A stretch of 35,223 nucleotides of DNA from CAZIWJ01 sp964542855 (GCA_964542855.1 CAZIWJ010000005.1:1-35223); one strand, 5' to 3'. Shown: positions 24,530 to 34,386, numbered from the stretch's first letter. Translations and numbers: made by a program. Notes: generated by a model not told the origin, from the sequence alone.

Positions 24530-25450
24530 ATGGATGCATTTTATATAATTCTTACCGCTTTCCTGTTTTCAGCGTCCTGTGGTATACTGGGCATTTACCT
24601 GGTTTTGCGTCGCATGGCCATGGTCGGCGATGCGATTTCTCACGCTGTGCTACCCGGTATTGTCATAGCCTTCCTGGTGAGTGAAAGCCGCGATAGCCTT
24701 CCCATGATACTGGGAGCAGCACTGCTGGGCGTATTCACTACGTTTATGATTGATTTTTTTCATCAGCGCGCACGCCTGCAAACCGATGCAGCCATCGGGG
24801 TGAGCTTTACCAGCCTGTTTGCTCTTGGCATCATCTTAATCAGCGTGTATGCCGGCCAGGTTGACCTCGACCAGGAATGCGTACTTTATGGGGAAATTGC
24901 TTACGTTCCTATCGACCTGTGGATTACCGAATCAGGGCAAAGCCTGGGCCCCAGGGCCCCTTACATTGCGGGTATTATTTTAGTGATAAACTTACTATTT
25001 GTAGGACTGGGGTATAAAGAATTGCAAATATCCACGTTCGATCCGGCTTTTGCTGCATCAATAGGCATTTCGGTGAGCCTGTGGAATTACCTGCTCATGG
25101 GAGCGGTATCCATGACCACCGTTGCAGCATTCGATTCGGTCGGGGCTATTCTCGTTGTTGCTCTCCTGGTAGGGCCTCCAGCAATTGCTTACCTGCTTAC
25201 CGAAAAATTTACGCATTTACTGTTCGGCGTAATCGTTATTTCGCTCATCATCAGTGTGCTTGGATATTACCTTGCTGTAGCTCTCGACGGTTCCATTGCC
25301 GGGGCCATTGTAAGTGTAGCAGGGGCTTTGTTCGGTTTGGCTTACCTGGTAACCGTTGCGCGTAAACGGAAGGCTCGAAAAGAAGTAAGGAGTGTTGCAA
25401 GGCAGTCTGCATCGCCTCATAACCAAAAAGTAGCCGGATCATATTCCTAA
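24530..25450 (+). CDS. ABC-3 family metal permease (second subunit)
   Basis: The 306-residue membrane protein has the ABC-3 signatures RRMAMVGDAISHAVLPGIVIAFL near the N-terminus and FDSVGAILVVALLVGPPAIAYLL in the C-terminal half, with about eight hydrophobic spans. It lacks the DtxR extension of its neighbour. Its C-terminal tail is basic and polar (RKRKARKEVRSVARQ). It should pair with the preceding permease to form a heterodimeric channel, as in TroCD-type systems. It starts 2 nt after that gene's stop and is the last gene of the operon. I see no clear terminator in the 138-nt gap that follows. Confidence 0.93.
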   Translation: MDAFYIILTAFLFSASCGILGIYLVLRRMAMVGDAISHAVLPGIVIAFLVSESRDSLPMILGAALLGVFTTFMIDFFHQRARLQTDAAIGVSFTSLFALGIILISVYAGQVDLDQECVLYGEIAYVPIDLWITESGQSLGPRAPYIAGIILVINLLFVGLGYKELQISTFDPAFAASIGISVSLWNYLLMGAVSMTTVAAFDSVGAILVVALLVGPPAIAYLLTEKFTHLLFGVIVISLIISVLGYYLAVALDGSIAGAIVSVAGALFGLAYLVTVARKRKARKEVRSVARQSASPHNQKVAGSYS

Positions 25451-25588
25451 AAAATAAGTCCATAAAACAAAGCATTCAATTTTCTGTAATTTTCTCCCAA
25501 TCTTACACCAAAGGCTGAAGGGCCAACGTTTTATTGAGTTACTGCTGTTAAATACAGATATTGCAAAAATGGCTGGTGAAGAGCCTAA

Positions 25589-28108
25589 ATGTATACCACA
25601 AAACCAATGCCTGTACATCGCTTCATTTATATCAGCATCCCGCTGTTTTTAAGCGTAATAGCTGCCCAGGGTCAACAAACTGCGATTAGCGGAAAGATCA
25701 GTGATGCTGAAACCGGTGAAGGCATTCCTTTTGCCAACGTGGTATTTAAAGGTACTTCTACTGGAATCACTACAGACTTCGAAGGGAATTATACCCTCTC
25801 CACCGCCAGTCCGGTTGATTCGGTTGAGTTTTCCTATATCGGCTATCAGAAAAAAGTAAAACCGGTTCAGCAGGGAAAAGAACAGGTAATCAACATTAAT
25901 CTCATTCCGGAAACGATGAATCTGGAAGAAGTTGTTGTTCTGGCCGGTGAGAACCCGGCTTTCGAAATTCTACGCCGGTTACACAAAAACCGGGAAACCA
26001 ACAACAGCCGCAACCTGAACTCATATAATTACGAGAGTTACACCAAGTTGGAGTTAGATGTAGATAACCTTTCTGATAAATTTAAAGACTTCTTTCCCAT
26101 TCGTAAAATTACCACAGCTATCGACAGCCTGAACCAGTTTTACGATGAAGATGGCGAGCAACTGATTCCGGTATTCTTTTCCGAAACTATTTCGCGCGTT
26201 TACCACAAAAATAATCCCAGGGTAAAACGGGAAAATATTCTTCGAACCCGGGTGAAAGGGGTTGGTGTAGATGATAATTCCTGGCTGGCCCAGATGACCG
26301 GGGCTACCTTTCAGCAGTATAATTTTTACCAGAACTGGCTCGATATCGTTTACAAGAAATTTGTTTCTCCCATTGCGGAAAGCGGACGGTTGTATTACGA
26401 ATACGAGTTATCTGACAGTTTACACGTAGACGGTGATTACTGCTATCGCCTCGATGTATTTCCCAAAAGCGAACAGGACCTGGCATTTTTTGGTACGGTG
26501 TGGATTACCAAAAAAGAGTATGCACTAAAACAAATTGATGCAACCGTACAGGCTACTGCCAACCTGAATTTTGTAGAGAAAATTAAAATTCAGCAAACGC
26601 TGGAGCAAACCGATGCAGGAGCCTGGCTTCCGGCGAAAAGCAGGGTGCTGCTAAAGGTATTGCCCGTGAAAAATACACCGGGTGTGCTGGCCAAGTTTTA
26701 TACTTCCAATACCGATTTTAAAACCAACCAGGAGCAGCCTTCACGCTTTTACGATCAGGCCTTATCGCTCGATGAAAATGCCTACAAGCAGGACGAGCAG
26801 TTCTGGGAAATGAAACGCCACACCCCGCTCACAGATACCGATATGCTGGTTTATGCCAATATCGATTCCATCAAGAATATTCCCATGGTAAAATCCTACA
26901 TGGAACTGCTGGAATTTGCCATCGGGGGGTATCAGGATGTTGGCCCGATCGATATTGGACCTTACCCTTTGTTCTATGCTTTTAACAACATCGAGGGCCA
27001 TCGCATGGAACTGGCGTTTCGGACAAACGAAAAATTCAGCGATAAATGGATTATCCGGGCGTATGGGGCTTATGGCACCCGGGACGAAAAGTTTAAATAC
27101 GGACTGGGTGTGGATTATATCATTTCCCGCAGCCCCTGGTCGGTAGTTAGTGTAGATCACAGGAAAGATATTGACCAGGTGGGCCTATCGGCCGATGCCC
27201 TGTTAAATAACCAGAATGCAATATTTTACGGATTCAGCCGGTTGGGAAACCTCGTTCGGCCTTACCGGTTTACCAGCAACCGGATCAGTATTTTCTCGGA
27301 TCTCCGCTGGGGCCTTAGCCAGCGCATTACGCTGAAGAATAAAAGTTTTAACCCCCTGTTCGATTTCGCTTACCTTACCCGTCCGAATGATGTGGCTTCG
27401 CCGGTTGCTTCAACCTTCAGCACCACTGAATTTCAGTTTGAAACCCGCTTTTCCCGCGACGCAGCTTATTTGATTAAAGGGAACCAGCGCTTCAGCCTGG
27501 ATACAGAACGCTGGCCGGTTATTACTGCTCGCTATACCCTGGGCGTAAATAATTTACTGGGAGGAAATTTCCACTATCATCGAATCGATGGATCCGTTAA
27601 GCAAAACCTAATTATGGGATTTTTGGGTACTTCCCGGGTTGATTTACGGGGCGGCTATATTTTCAACCAGTTGCCTTACCCTTTACTTCAGGTTCACATC
27701 GGAAACGAATCACCATTTTACACTACTGCTGCGTTCAATACCATGAGCTTCTTCGAGTTTGTAAGCGATCAGTACGTGTCCATGCGGTACCAGCATCAGT
27801 TTGAAGGGTTTATACTAAACCGCATTCCGTTGATGAAAAAGCTAAAATGGCGGCTTGTAGGTTCTGCTAACGCAGTGTGGGGTGGCGTCCGGGAAGAAAA
27901 CAATGATATCATTGCTGAAACCGACAACGAAGGGAAACCTATTCCCGGCTTCGGATTTTTTAGTAGCCGGCCATTTGTGGAACTTGGGTATGGCATTGAG
28001 AATATTTTTAAGGTAGCCCGGATCGATGCTTTCCATCGCCTCAGTTACCTGAACAGCCCCGGCGTAAGCAAATTTACCGTAAAGGTATCTTTCCAGTTAC
28101 TGCTTTAG
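25589..28108 (+). CDS. DUF5686 outer-membrane protein with carboxypeptidase-regulatory-like domain
   Basis: The 839-residue protein has an N-terminal signal (about residues 10-29, ending AAQGQQ). A CarboxypepD_reg-like domain follows (ISGKISDAETGEGIPFANVVFKGTSTGITTDFEGNYTL, about 30-115, with MNLEEVVV). After this comes the long region typical of DUF5686 proteins (NPAFEILRRLHKNRETNN, YNYESYTKLELDVDN, YCYRLDVFPK) and a C-terminal beta-barrel ending FTVKVSFQLLL. It resembles a TonB-dependent protein at the front but has no plug domain, so it is not a transporter of that type. The function of the family is unknown; an outer-membrane assembly or surface role is a guess. The ATG at 25607 would also keep the signal peptide. 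Confidence 0.88.
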   Translation: MYTTKPMPVHRFIYISIPLFLSVIAAQGQQTAISGKISDAETGEGIPFANVVFKGTSTGITTDFEGNYTLSTASPVDSVEFSYIGYQKKVKPVQQGKEQVININLIPETMNLEEVVVLAGENPAFEILRRLHKNRETNNSRNLNSYNYESYTKLELDVDNLSDKFKDFFPIRKITTAIDSLNQFYDEDGEQLIPVFFSETISRVYHKNNPRVKRENILRTRVKGVGVDDNSWLAQMTGATFQQYNFYQNWLDIVYKKFVSPIAESGRLYYEYELSDSLHVDGDYCYRLDVFPKSEQDLAFFGTVWITKKEYALKQIDATVQATANLNFVEKIKIQQTLEQTDAGAWLPAKSRVLLKVLPVKNTPGVLAKFYTSNTDFKTNQEQPSRFYDQALSLDENAYKQDEQFWEMKRHTPLTDTDMLVYANIDSIKNIPMVKSYMELLEFAIGGYQDVGPIDIGPYPLFYAFNNIEGHRMELAFRTNEKFSDKWIIRAYGAYGTRDEKFKYGLGVDYIISRSPWSVVSVDHRKDIDQVGLSADALLNNQNAIFYGFSRLGNLVRPYRFTSNRISIFSDLRWGLSQRITLKNKSFNPLFDFAYLTRPNDVASPVASTFSTTEFQFETRFSRDAAYLIKGNQRFSLDTERWPVITARYTLGVNNLLGGNFHYHRIDGSVKQNLIMGFLGTSRVDLRGGYIFNQLPYPLLQVHIGNESPFYTTAAFNTMSFFEFVSDQYVSMRYQHQFEGFILNRIPLMKKLKWRLVGSANAVWGGVREENNDIIAETDNEGKPIPGFGFFSSRPFVELGYGIENIFKVARIDAFHRLSYLNSPGVSKFTVKVSFQLLL

Positions 28109-28212
28109 TGTTTTAATGATGAAAATTTAATCTGCCACACTTCTATCCCTCATCAAGGATTCTACGGCAATTACTCATGAATATTGAAAAACTCACTAAC
28201 TCGAGGGTTTAC

Positions 28213-29682
28213 TCAGGTATGGGTTTTCCAGAAGAATGGCGTAAATAATAATAACACGGTAAACAATTCCAGCCGGCCAATCAGCATCAGGAAAGCCAGG
28301 ATCCACTTAACTGCGTCGGGTAAGGCGGCGAAATTGCTTACCGGCCCCACATCGCCCAAACCAGGCCCTACGTTACCTAAAGAAGCGGCAACAGCCCCCA
28401 GGGAAGTTATAAAGTCTACACCCAGCGCCGAAAGAATGAACGTACCCAGCACGAAGCTGGAAATATAAATAATGAAAAAGGCCAGGATATTGTAGGTAAT
28501 ATCTTGTGTAATAGCCTTCCCGTTAAAACGCACGGGTAGCACGGCCGAGGGGTGAATCTGCCGCTTTAGTTCCAGCAGGGTATTTTTGAACAGAATGACG
28601 TGTCGGATAATCTTCACTCCACCCGCTGTTGATCCGGCCGATGCCCCGATGAACATGGTAAGAAAACAAACCAGCGTAACCAGCGGGGTAAAAGCGGTAT
28701 AATCGGTCGTTATAAAACCAGTAGTAGTGATAAGCGAAACTATTTGAAAGGCTGCATCGCGAAAGGCTTTTTCAAAATCGCTACCAACTTGAAAGTTGAT
28801 AGCCAGCGAAACGATTAAAATTAAACCCAGCACCACCCCCAGGTAGTACCGGAATTCTTCGTTATTCAGCACTTTTTTGTATTGTCCTTTCAGCAGGAAA
28901 TAGGTAAGGGAAAAGCTGGTTCCCGCTATGAACATGAAAATAATGATCACATACTGAATGTAAGCCGAGTCGTAAAAGGCTATGCTTGCATTTTTGGGCG
29001 AGAAACCACCGCTAGCCATGGTAGTGAGGCTATGACAGAGCGAATCGTACAGGTTCATTCCGCCTATAGCCAGCAGTACAAATTCCAGCCCGGTAAGCCC
29101 CACGTAAATGTACCACAAGCGCTTTGCTGAATCCTGGATACGGGGCTTTAGCTTATCGGGCGAAATTCCCGGTGCTTCAGCCACGTATAACTGCATACCA
29201 CCGATGCCTAATATGGGTAAAATGGCCACTGCCAACACGATGATACCCATACCGCCGATCCACTGGGTAAGGCTCCTCCAGAGCAATATGCCTTTGGGTA
29301 GTGATTCAATATCGGTAAGAATAGTGGCTCCCGTTGTGGTGAAGCCCGACATGGCTTCGAAAAAAGCGTCTGGGTAAACCGGAATACTGCCGTCGATCAG
29401 GTAAGGCAGCGAACCAAAAAGCGACATAGTAACCCAGCCCAGGCTAACTACCAGGAAACCGTCGCGGCGTTTCAGTTCCTTGTCGGCCTGTTTGCCCGTA
29501 ATGAACCGTACCACCCCTCCAACCGTGGCCGTAATACCAGAAGCAATGACTAGTGCAATCCAGTCTTCCTCCCAGTAATAAATCGATACAGGCAGGCAGA
29601 ACAGCATAAAGGCTCCGTTGAAGAGCAGTAATGTACCCTGAATACTCAGGATCAGCTTCCAGTTGAATTTCTGCCGCCGCAT
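28213..29682 (-). CDS. trkH: Trk-type potassium uptake membrane protein TrkH
   Basis: The 489-residue membrane protein has the repeated M1-P-M2 segments of the TrkH/KtrB/HKT superfamily. Selectivity-filter regions are recognisable at SGFTTTGATI, ASGGFSPKNAS, TTTGFITTDY and SLGNVGPGLG, the usual four P-loops with a glycine each. Other family blocks include LPYLIDG, WIGGMGIIVLAVAILPILGIGGMQLYVAEAPG, MFIGASAGSTAGGVKIIRH and IGRLELFTVLLLFTP. It forms the channel-like transporter in the inner membrane that takes up potassium under control of TrkA. Its start codon overlaps the trkA stop by one base (TAATG), so the two are translated together. Confidence 0.96.
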   Translation of the reverse strand: MRRQKFNWKLILSIQGTLLLFNGAFMLFCLPVSIYYWEEDWIALVIASGITATVGGVVRFITGKQADKELKRRDGFLVVSLGWVTMSLFGSLPYLIDGSIPVYPDAFFEAMSGFTTTGATILTDIESLPKGILLWRSLTQWIGGMGIIVLAVAILPILGIGGMQLYVAEAPGISPDKLKPRIQDSAKRLWYIYVGLTGLEFVLLAIGGMNLYDSLCHSLTTMASGGFSPKNASIAFYDSAYIQYVIIIFMFIAGTSFSLTYFLLKGQYKKVLNNEEFRYYLGVVLGLILIVSLAINFQVGSDFEKAFRDAAFQIVSLITTTGFITTDYTAFTPLVTLVCFLTMFIGASAGSTAGGVKIIRHVILFKNTLLELKRQIHPSAVLPVRFNGKAITQDITYNILAFFIIYISSFVLGTFILSALGVDFITSLGAVAASLGNVGPGLGDVGPVSNFAALPDAVKWILAFLMLIGRLELFTVLLLFTPFFWKTHT

Positions 29683-31022
29683 TACTTAAAGAATTTTTCC
29701 ACTTCCGACAGGCTCTTTCGCTTGCTCAGCACTACTACCCGGTCGCCCGGAAGGAAAAAGAAATCTCCCAACGCAATGTACCCCTTACCGTCGCGAATTA
29801 CCCCGCCAATAATGGCGTCGCCCGGGAAATGCAGGTCTCTCAGCATTTTACTGGTAATGGCGCAATTATCTTTTACTACGTACTCCAGCACTTCCGCTTC
29901 CACACCGTGTACACCAGTAATAGAAACAATTTCTCCTTCCCGGATGTAACGGAAAATAAAGTTTGCTGCAATGAGTTTCTTATTAATCAGGGTATCTACC
30001 CCGATGTTCTGGCTCAGGTGAATGTAATCCATGTTCTCCACCAAAGCGATGGTTTTCTGCACCCCCTGATTTTTAGCCACCAAACAGCTAATAATATTGG
30101 TTTCCGAATCGCCAGTTAGGGCAATAAAAGCATCCATCTGGCCAATTCCCTCTTCCTGAAGTAATTCCACATCGCGGCCGTCGCCATTGATTACCAGCAC
30201 ATTGGGTAGCTGGTCGGCCAGGTCGAAGCATTTTTCCTTGTCGCGTTCCACCAGCGTAATCCGGTAAAACTCACTCAGTTTTCGCGCGGTATGGTAAGCT
30301 GCCTTGCTTCCACCGAGGATCATCAGGTCTTTAATTACAATGGTTTTTTTACCGGTTATCTCCAGCACTTTATCTATTCCATTTGGCTGGGTAATAAAAT
30401 ACACGTGATCGTTTAACTCGATCCGGGTGTCGCCTTTGGGGATAATGGTTTTATTGTTCCGGAGAATAGCTACAGTGATAAAGGTATTGTCGGAATTTAG
30501 CGAAGCCGTTTCGGCCAGGCGTTTGTGAATAAGCGGACTGTTTTCATCGATGGTGATTCCAATGAGCGAAAGAATGCCCTGGTCGAACTCAAAACTATCA
30601 GTAACCGCAGCTTTTTTGAGCAGTCGTTTTACTTCACGGGCAGCCAGCGATTCGGGAGAAATAAGCTCATCGATCCCAATTTTTTTAAGGCTCAGTATAT
30701 CCTTACGAAGCAAAAATTCCTCGTTAACAATGCGCGCAACCGTTCGTTTGGCACCCAGTTGCTTGGCAATGGCTGACGTAACGATGTTTACTTCTTCCGA
30801 ATTGGTTACGGCAATTAACAGGTCGGCAGTATTTACATTAGCTTCCTGCAGTACTGCGAAAGAAGTAGCACTTCCCCGCACAGTGGCTACGTCGATTTGG
30901 CTTCCAATCTGCCTCAGTTTTTCAGGATCGTTATCAATGATAACGATTTCCTGGTTTTCGTAGGTTAACAACCGGGCGAGGTGTTTACCTACATCCCCAG
31001 CACCTGCAATAATTATTTTCAT
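29682..31022 (-). CDS. trkA: Trk system potassium transport regulator TrkA
   Basis: The 446 residues show two RCK units, each a Rossmann NAD-binding domain followed by a TrkA-C domain. The first begins MKIIIAGAGDVGKHLARLL with the full GxGxxG and an acidic strand end (IVIIDND). The second begins DLMILGGSKAAYHTARKL, where the last glycine of the motif is replaced by alanine, so dinucleotide binding there may be weaker. TrkA-C parts contain GILSLIGITIDENSPLIHKRL and LEYVVKDNCAITSKMLRDLHFPGDAIIGGVIRDG. This cytoplasmic ring gates TrkH in response to nucleotides. A Bacteroidota-type promoter lies about 90 nt upstream. Confidence 0.96.
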   Translation of the reverse strand: MKIIIAGAGDVGKHLARLLTYENQEIVIIDNDPEKLRQIGSQIDVATVRGSATSFAVLQEANVNTADLLIAVTNSEEVNIVTSAIAKQLGAKRTVARIVNEEFLLRKDILSLKKIGIDELISPESLAAREVKRLLKKAAVTDSFEFDQGILSLIGITIDENSPLIHKRLAETASLNSDNTFITVAILRNNKTIIPKGDTRIELNDHVYFITQPNGIDKVLEITGKKTIVIKDLMILGGSKAAYHTARKLSEFYRITLVERDKEKCFDLADQLPNVLVINGDGRDVELLQEEGIGQMDAFIALTGDSETNIISCLVAKNQGVQKTIALVENMDYIHLSQNIGVDTLINKKLIAANFIFRYIREGEIVSITGVHGVEAEVLEYVVKDNCAITSKMLRDLHFPGDAIIGGVIRDGKGYIALGDFFFLPGDRVVVLSKRKSLSEVEKFFK

Positions 31023-31110
31023 TGACCTAGCCTTCTTTTACAGCCTGCCTGGTGTTATTTCAAGCAAGCAGCACTACTTTGGGTTTAGTGCTCTTCAATA
31101 AAGATAAGCG

Positions 31111-31141
31111 CAAATATCCGCTAAATTTTCCGGTCTGCAAA
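31111..31141 (-). promoter_or_regulatory. Promoter for the trkA-trkH operon
   Basis: On the minus strand TTTG (31138-31141) is followed after exactly 19 nt by GATATTTG (31111-31118), one mismatch from TAnnTTTG. Spacing and position fit the Bacteroidota housekeeping promoter and would give a leader of roughly 80 nt before trkA. Confidence 0.55.
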
Positions 31142-31174
31142 CCACTTTATCCAGCTGAATTGGCTCCTTCCTTT

Positions 31175-31801
31175 TCAATGCTGTTCTTGGGTATTTAATT
31201 CGTTCAGGCAGGAGGTTATTTTATCTACGTGCTTGCCGTAGAAACACTGGCTCACCCATAGAATGTAAGGGTGCATGAGCAGAGCGGCCAGAACATATAT
31301 TCCCCCCAGAATAAGTTGTGAGCGGACGGAGGTAAGCAGGTAACCGACCTCCCCGTTGGCCTTGATGCTGATGCCAATAATTAGGGCAGGAATAAAAAGA
31401 GCCAGCATAAACAGCATATTAATCCAGTAGTATTGCTTCTGGTACTGCTTGAAGCGGCTAATCAGGGCTTCCAGGTTTTCTTTCAAATTGTACTCATTGA
31501 GGGGCAAAAGCCCCAATTCCCGGTATTTAAATAGATATAACCCGCAAATACCGGTGAGTAAAATAGCCAGGAATACACTAACCAAAGTGATAATTTTCAG
31601 GGGCTGATTTAGTGCAAAGTATACGAACAACGGGGTAGAAATAAAGCCAATGATCGCTTCAATTAGCAGGTTTCGCCTTATTTTTCCCAGGGCATCGCTG
31701 CTTCTCCCTTTTAACATATGGTGTATATCGTTACGGTCTACTTCCACCGTTTGTTGATCATGGTATTGGTTCCATAGTGTTTTCAGTTCATCAAGCTCCA
31801 T
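31175..31801 (-). CDS. Membrane protein downstream of the ECF sigma factor (probable anti-sigma partner)
   Basis: From the ATG at 31801 this is a 208-residue protein starting MELDELKTLWNQYHDQ, a motif common in small Bacteroidota proteins encoded right after ECF sigma factors. A GTG at 31810 would add three residues. After a soluble N-terminal part of about 45 residues there are four hydrophobic segments in two pairs (IIGFISTPLFVYFAL with IITLVSVFLAILLTGICGLYLF, then WINMLFMLALFIPALIIGI with LILGGIYVLAALLMHPYILWV). A C-terminal cytoplasmic tail follows. It overlaps the sigma gene by 11 nt, so translation is coupled. I infer that the N-terminal segment binds and holds the sigma factor at the membrane. 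No zinc-binding anti-sigma motif is present, and the role is not proven. Confidence 0.7.
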   Translation of the reverse strand: MELDELKTLWNQYHDQQTVEVDRNDIHHMLKGRSSDALGKIRRNLLIEAIIGFISTPLFVYFALNQPLKIITLVSVFLAILLTGICGLYLFKYRELGLLPLNEYNLKENLEALISRFKQYQKQYYWINMLFMLALFIPALIIGISIKANGEVGYLLTSVRSQLILGGIYVLAALLMHPYILWVSQCFYGKHVDKITSCLNELNTQEQH

Positions 31802-32303
31802 GTAGTACACCAGTTAATACTTTACGTAATTTCTTTTTAATTCTATTCATTTTCACTCGTACGTTGTTTTGGGTAATCCCAACAATTTCAGCTATTTCCG
31901 GGTATCCGCGCTCTTCCAGGTACAGGGTAATGATAGCTTTTTCCACATCGGAAAGTAAATCAATGGCCTTACGCAGCATCACAATCTGCTCGTTGCGCTC
32001 CAGGTCGTTTCGTTCTTCGTAAGGAATTTGCAACGTTTGCTCGTCGTACATCACGTTCACAGGCTTACGGCGATCTTTCCGGTAATTTGTAATAGCCGTA
32101 TTCAGGGCAATGCGGTACATCCAGGTAGTAAATTTTGCATCTCCCCTGAATTTCGGATAGGCCTTCCAGAGTTGAAAGGTAATGAGTTGAAACAAGTCGC
32201 GCCGGTCTTCCTCATCCTCCTGGTACATATGACACACCTTGTGGATGATTCCCTGGTACTCTGAGATGAGCGAAACAAATTCTTCTTTGGTTCTGTCAGT
32301 CAC
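31791..32303 (-). CDS. ECF-type RNA polymerase sigma factor
   Basis: The 170-residue protein has region 2 (DLFQLITFQLWKAYPKFRGDAKFTTWMYRIALNTAITNYRK, about residues 36-76), which melts and reads the -10 element. It also has region 4 (VEKAIITLYLEERGYPEIAEIVGITQNNVRVKMNRIKKKLRKVL, about 120-165), with the helix-turn-helix for the -35 element. The linker holds MYDEQTLQIPYEERNDLERNEQ. Length and layout match the extracytoplasmic-function group. Its last codons overlap the start of the membrane protein downstream, so the pair probably works as a sigma/anti-sigma switch. It is divergent from the M61 peptidase gene with an 79-nt shared gap, but I found no good promoter there. The regulon is unknown. 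Confidence 0.95.
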   Translation of the reverse strand: MTDRTKEEFVSLISEYQGIIHKVCHMYQEDEEDRRDLFQLITFQLWKAYPKFRGDAKFTTWMYRIALNTAITNYRKDRRKPVNVMYDEQTLQIPYEERNDLERNEQIVMLRKAIDLLSDVEKAIITLYLEERGYPEIAEIVGITQNNVRVKMNRIKKKLRKVLTGVLHGA

Positions 32304-32382
32304 ACGTACAATATTTGAAAATAAGTCGCACCGCTTCTGCCTTCATTACAAATATTCACTAAATTATTGAAAAAATTTTTGC

Positions 32383-34101
32383 ATGCAGTACACCATTTAC
32401 TACAAAGAACCCCAACATCCTTATCTCGATATCTCTTTTACTATTCATTCGGGAGAAGCAGCAACCCTGGAACTGCAACTGCCCGCCTGGCGCCCCGGAC
32501 GATACGAACTGGGCGACTTCTCTAAGAATATTCAGCAGTTCCGGGTGGTTGATGAGCAGGATAATCCGTTATATTACCGTAAAATAACCAAAGACCGTTG
32601 GCAGATACATTGTAGCGGAACCAGTAAAATAACCGTATACTACAATTTCTTTTCCGATATTCTCGATGCCGGCAATACCTGGATCGATGATACCCAGCTT
32701 TATGTAAACTTTGTAAACTGCCTGCTTTACCACGAAAGCTACCTCAACGCGGCCTGCACGGTAAACCTTCACCTGCCCGATGACTTTGAAGTAGCCTGTG
32801 GCCTTTCCCAGCCTGAAAAGCACGTACTGAAGGCGGATAGTTTTTACCAGCTCGTTGATTCACCCATGTTTGCGGCAGCCGACTTAACGCATTGGACTTA
32901 CGAGCATGCCGGATCTACCTTTCACCTCTGGTTTAAAGGAAATGTGGTGCTGGATAAAGAAAAAACCCTCGACCATTTTAAAGCCTTTACCGAAAACCAG
33001 GTTACCATGATGAAGGGGTTTCCCTGTGAAGACTATCATTTCCTCATCCAGTTCGTTCCGTACCCGGCCTACCACGGGGTAGAACATTTTAACAGTACGG
33101 TTATTGTGCTGGGGCCGGAAAACCAGATGGATCAGGAACCCTACTACGATCGCTTTCTCGGGGTAAGTTCGCACGAATTGTTCCATACCTGGAATATTAT
33201 CAGGCTGCGACCGGAGGAATTGATACCCTACGATTTTACCCGGGAAAATTATTTTCTCACCGGCTTCATTGCCGAGGGATTAACCACTTACTACGGCGAT
33301 GTTTTCCTGGTGCGCAGCGGGGTGTGGAATAAGGAACAATACTTTAAAAAGCTGAATGCCGTACTGCAACGCCACTTTGGAAATTATGGACGGTATTATC
33401 GCTCGGTTGCCGAATCGTCTATGGATTTATGGCTCGACGGTTACCAGCAAATTGCCCCCCAGCGAAAAGTTTCCATTTATATTAAAGGAGCTATTGCCTG
33501 TTTGTTGCTGGATTTAACCATCAGGCAGGAAAGCGAAGGGAAATTTTCACTCGATGATTACGTGCGAACCTTATGGACTGAATATTATGAAAAGGGAAAA
33601 GGTTATTCGCTTAAATCGCTACAGGAAGTAGCCCAGCGTTTCATGACCAGTGATGCCGATGAATTCTTTAACCGGTTTATTACCGGTACTGAGCCGGTAG
33701 AAAAAGAACTTACCGAGCAGTTGAGTAGTGTAGGTTGCATCCTGAAGCGATCGTCATCGCCAAACCTGAACGAGAGCAGGTTCGGGTTCCGCATCCAGCA
33801 GAACGATAAGATTATGCTGGTTCAGGATATCGCACCCGACTCACCGGCATTTAACCAGTTGCGCTTTAAAGATGAACTGATAGCCGTTAATAACATTAAA
33901 GCTACACCGGAAATTGTTCAACAGTTATTCAGAGGACTCGACTCCTGCCCGGTTTCCGTGTTCAGAAATGGCCGTTTACACCAGGTTACATTAGTGAGTG
34001 ATGGAAAAGAATACTATCCACAATATTCTATTATTCAGAAAGAAAACCCCAGTGCTCAACAAGTAGAAGCGTTTACTAAATGGATAAATACCCCCTTCTA
34101 A
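32383..34101 (+). CDS. M61-family (glycyl aminopeptidase-like) metallopeptidase with PDZ domain
   Basis: The 572 residues have the M61 layout. An N-terminal beta domain starts YTIYYKEPQHPYLDISFTI with the conserved LPAWRPGRYELGDFSKNI. The catalytic domain carries the zinc motif HELFH at 264-268 and the third ligand Glu298 in FIAEGLTTYYGD; the YHGVEHFNST block before the zinc site is also typical. A C-terminal PDZ domain follows (about 485-545, GFRIQQNDKIMLVQDIAPDSPA). Characterised members cut N-terminal glycine or alanine from peptides. No signal peptide is present, so unlike many Bacteroidota relatives this one should stay in the cytoplasm, unless the real start lies elsewhere; no upstream in-frame start is apparent. 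Confidence 0.94.
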   Translation: MQYTIYYKEPQHPYLDISFTIHSGEAATLELQLPAWRPGRYELGDFSKNIQQFRVVDEQDNPLYYRKITKDRWQIHCSGTSKITVYYNFFSDILDAGNTWIDDTQLYVNFVNCLLYHESYLNAACTVNLHLPDDFEVACGLSQPEKHVLKADSFYQLVDSPMFAAADLTHWTYEHAGSTFHLWFKGNVVLDKEKTLDHFKAFTENQVTMMKGFPCEDYHFLIQFVPYPAYHGVEHFNSTVIVLGPENQMDQEPYYDRFLGVSSHELFHTWNIIRLRPEELIPYDFTRENYFLTGFIAEGLTTYYGDVFLVRSGVWNKEQYFKKLNAVLQRHFGNYGRYYRSVAESSMDLWLDGYQQIAPQRKVSIYIKGAIACLLLDLTIRQESEGKFSLDDYVRTLWTEYYEKGKGYSLKSLQEVAQRFMTSDADEFFNRFITGTEPVEKELTEQLSSVGCILKRSSSPNLNESRFGFRIQQNDKIMLVQDIAPDSPAFNQLRFKDELIAVNNIKATPEIVQQLFRGLDSCPVSVFRNGRLHQVTLVSDGKEYYPQYSIIQKENPSAQQVEAFTKWINTPF

Positions 34102-34133
34102 AGTTTTCTTTTACCTTTATTTATTACATCCCG

Positions 34134-34173
34134 GTTAAAAGTAATAAATGCTCCTCGGCTGTTATTTTTTAAC
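34134..34173 (+). other. AT-rich hairpin after the M61 gene
   Basis: GTTAAAA..AATAA (34134-34147) pairs with TTATTTTTTAAC (34162-34173) with only a 2-nt bulge and a 14-nt loop. It lies 32 nt after the M61 stop and may be a weak 3' end structure. The rest of the 285-nt gap up to 34386 is AT-rich, and I see no gene or clear promoter in it. Confidence 0.35.
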
Positions 34174-34386
34174 TGTAAGAAAGAAAATTAAAATACTTCT
34201 TTAAGCATTCACACTATTTATGTATAAAATGCTATATTAGGCTCACTTTTTAAGTACAATATGTTCATAATTGGTACATACAAATCTTCATGAGTTATCA
34301 AATAAGTTGCCATCCGGGCGATAGCTGATTTTCAATGCTATGCCTGTATCTACAATTGAATAGCTTTTTTACAGATCAACACCATC

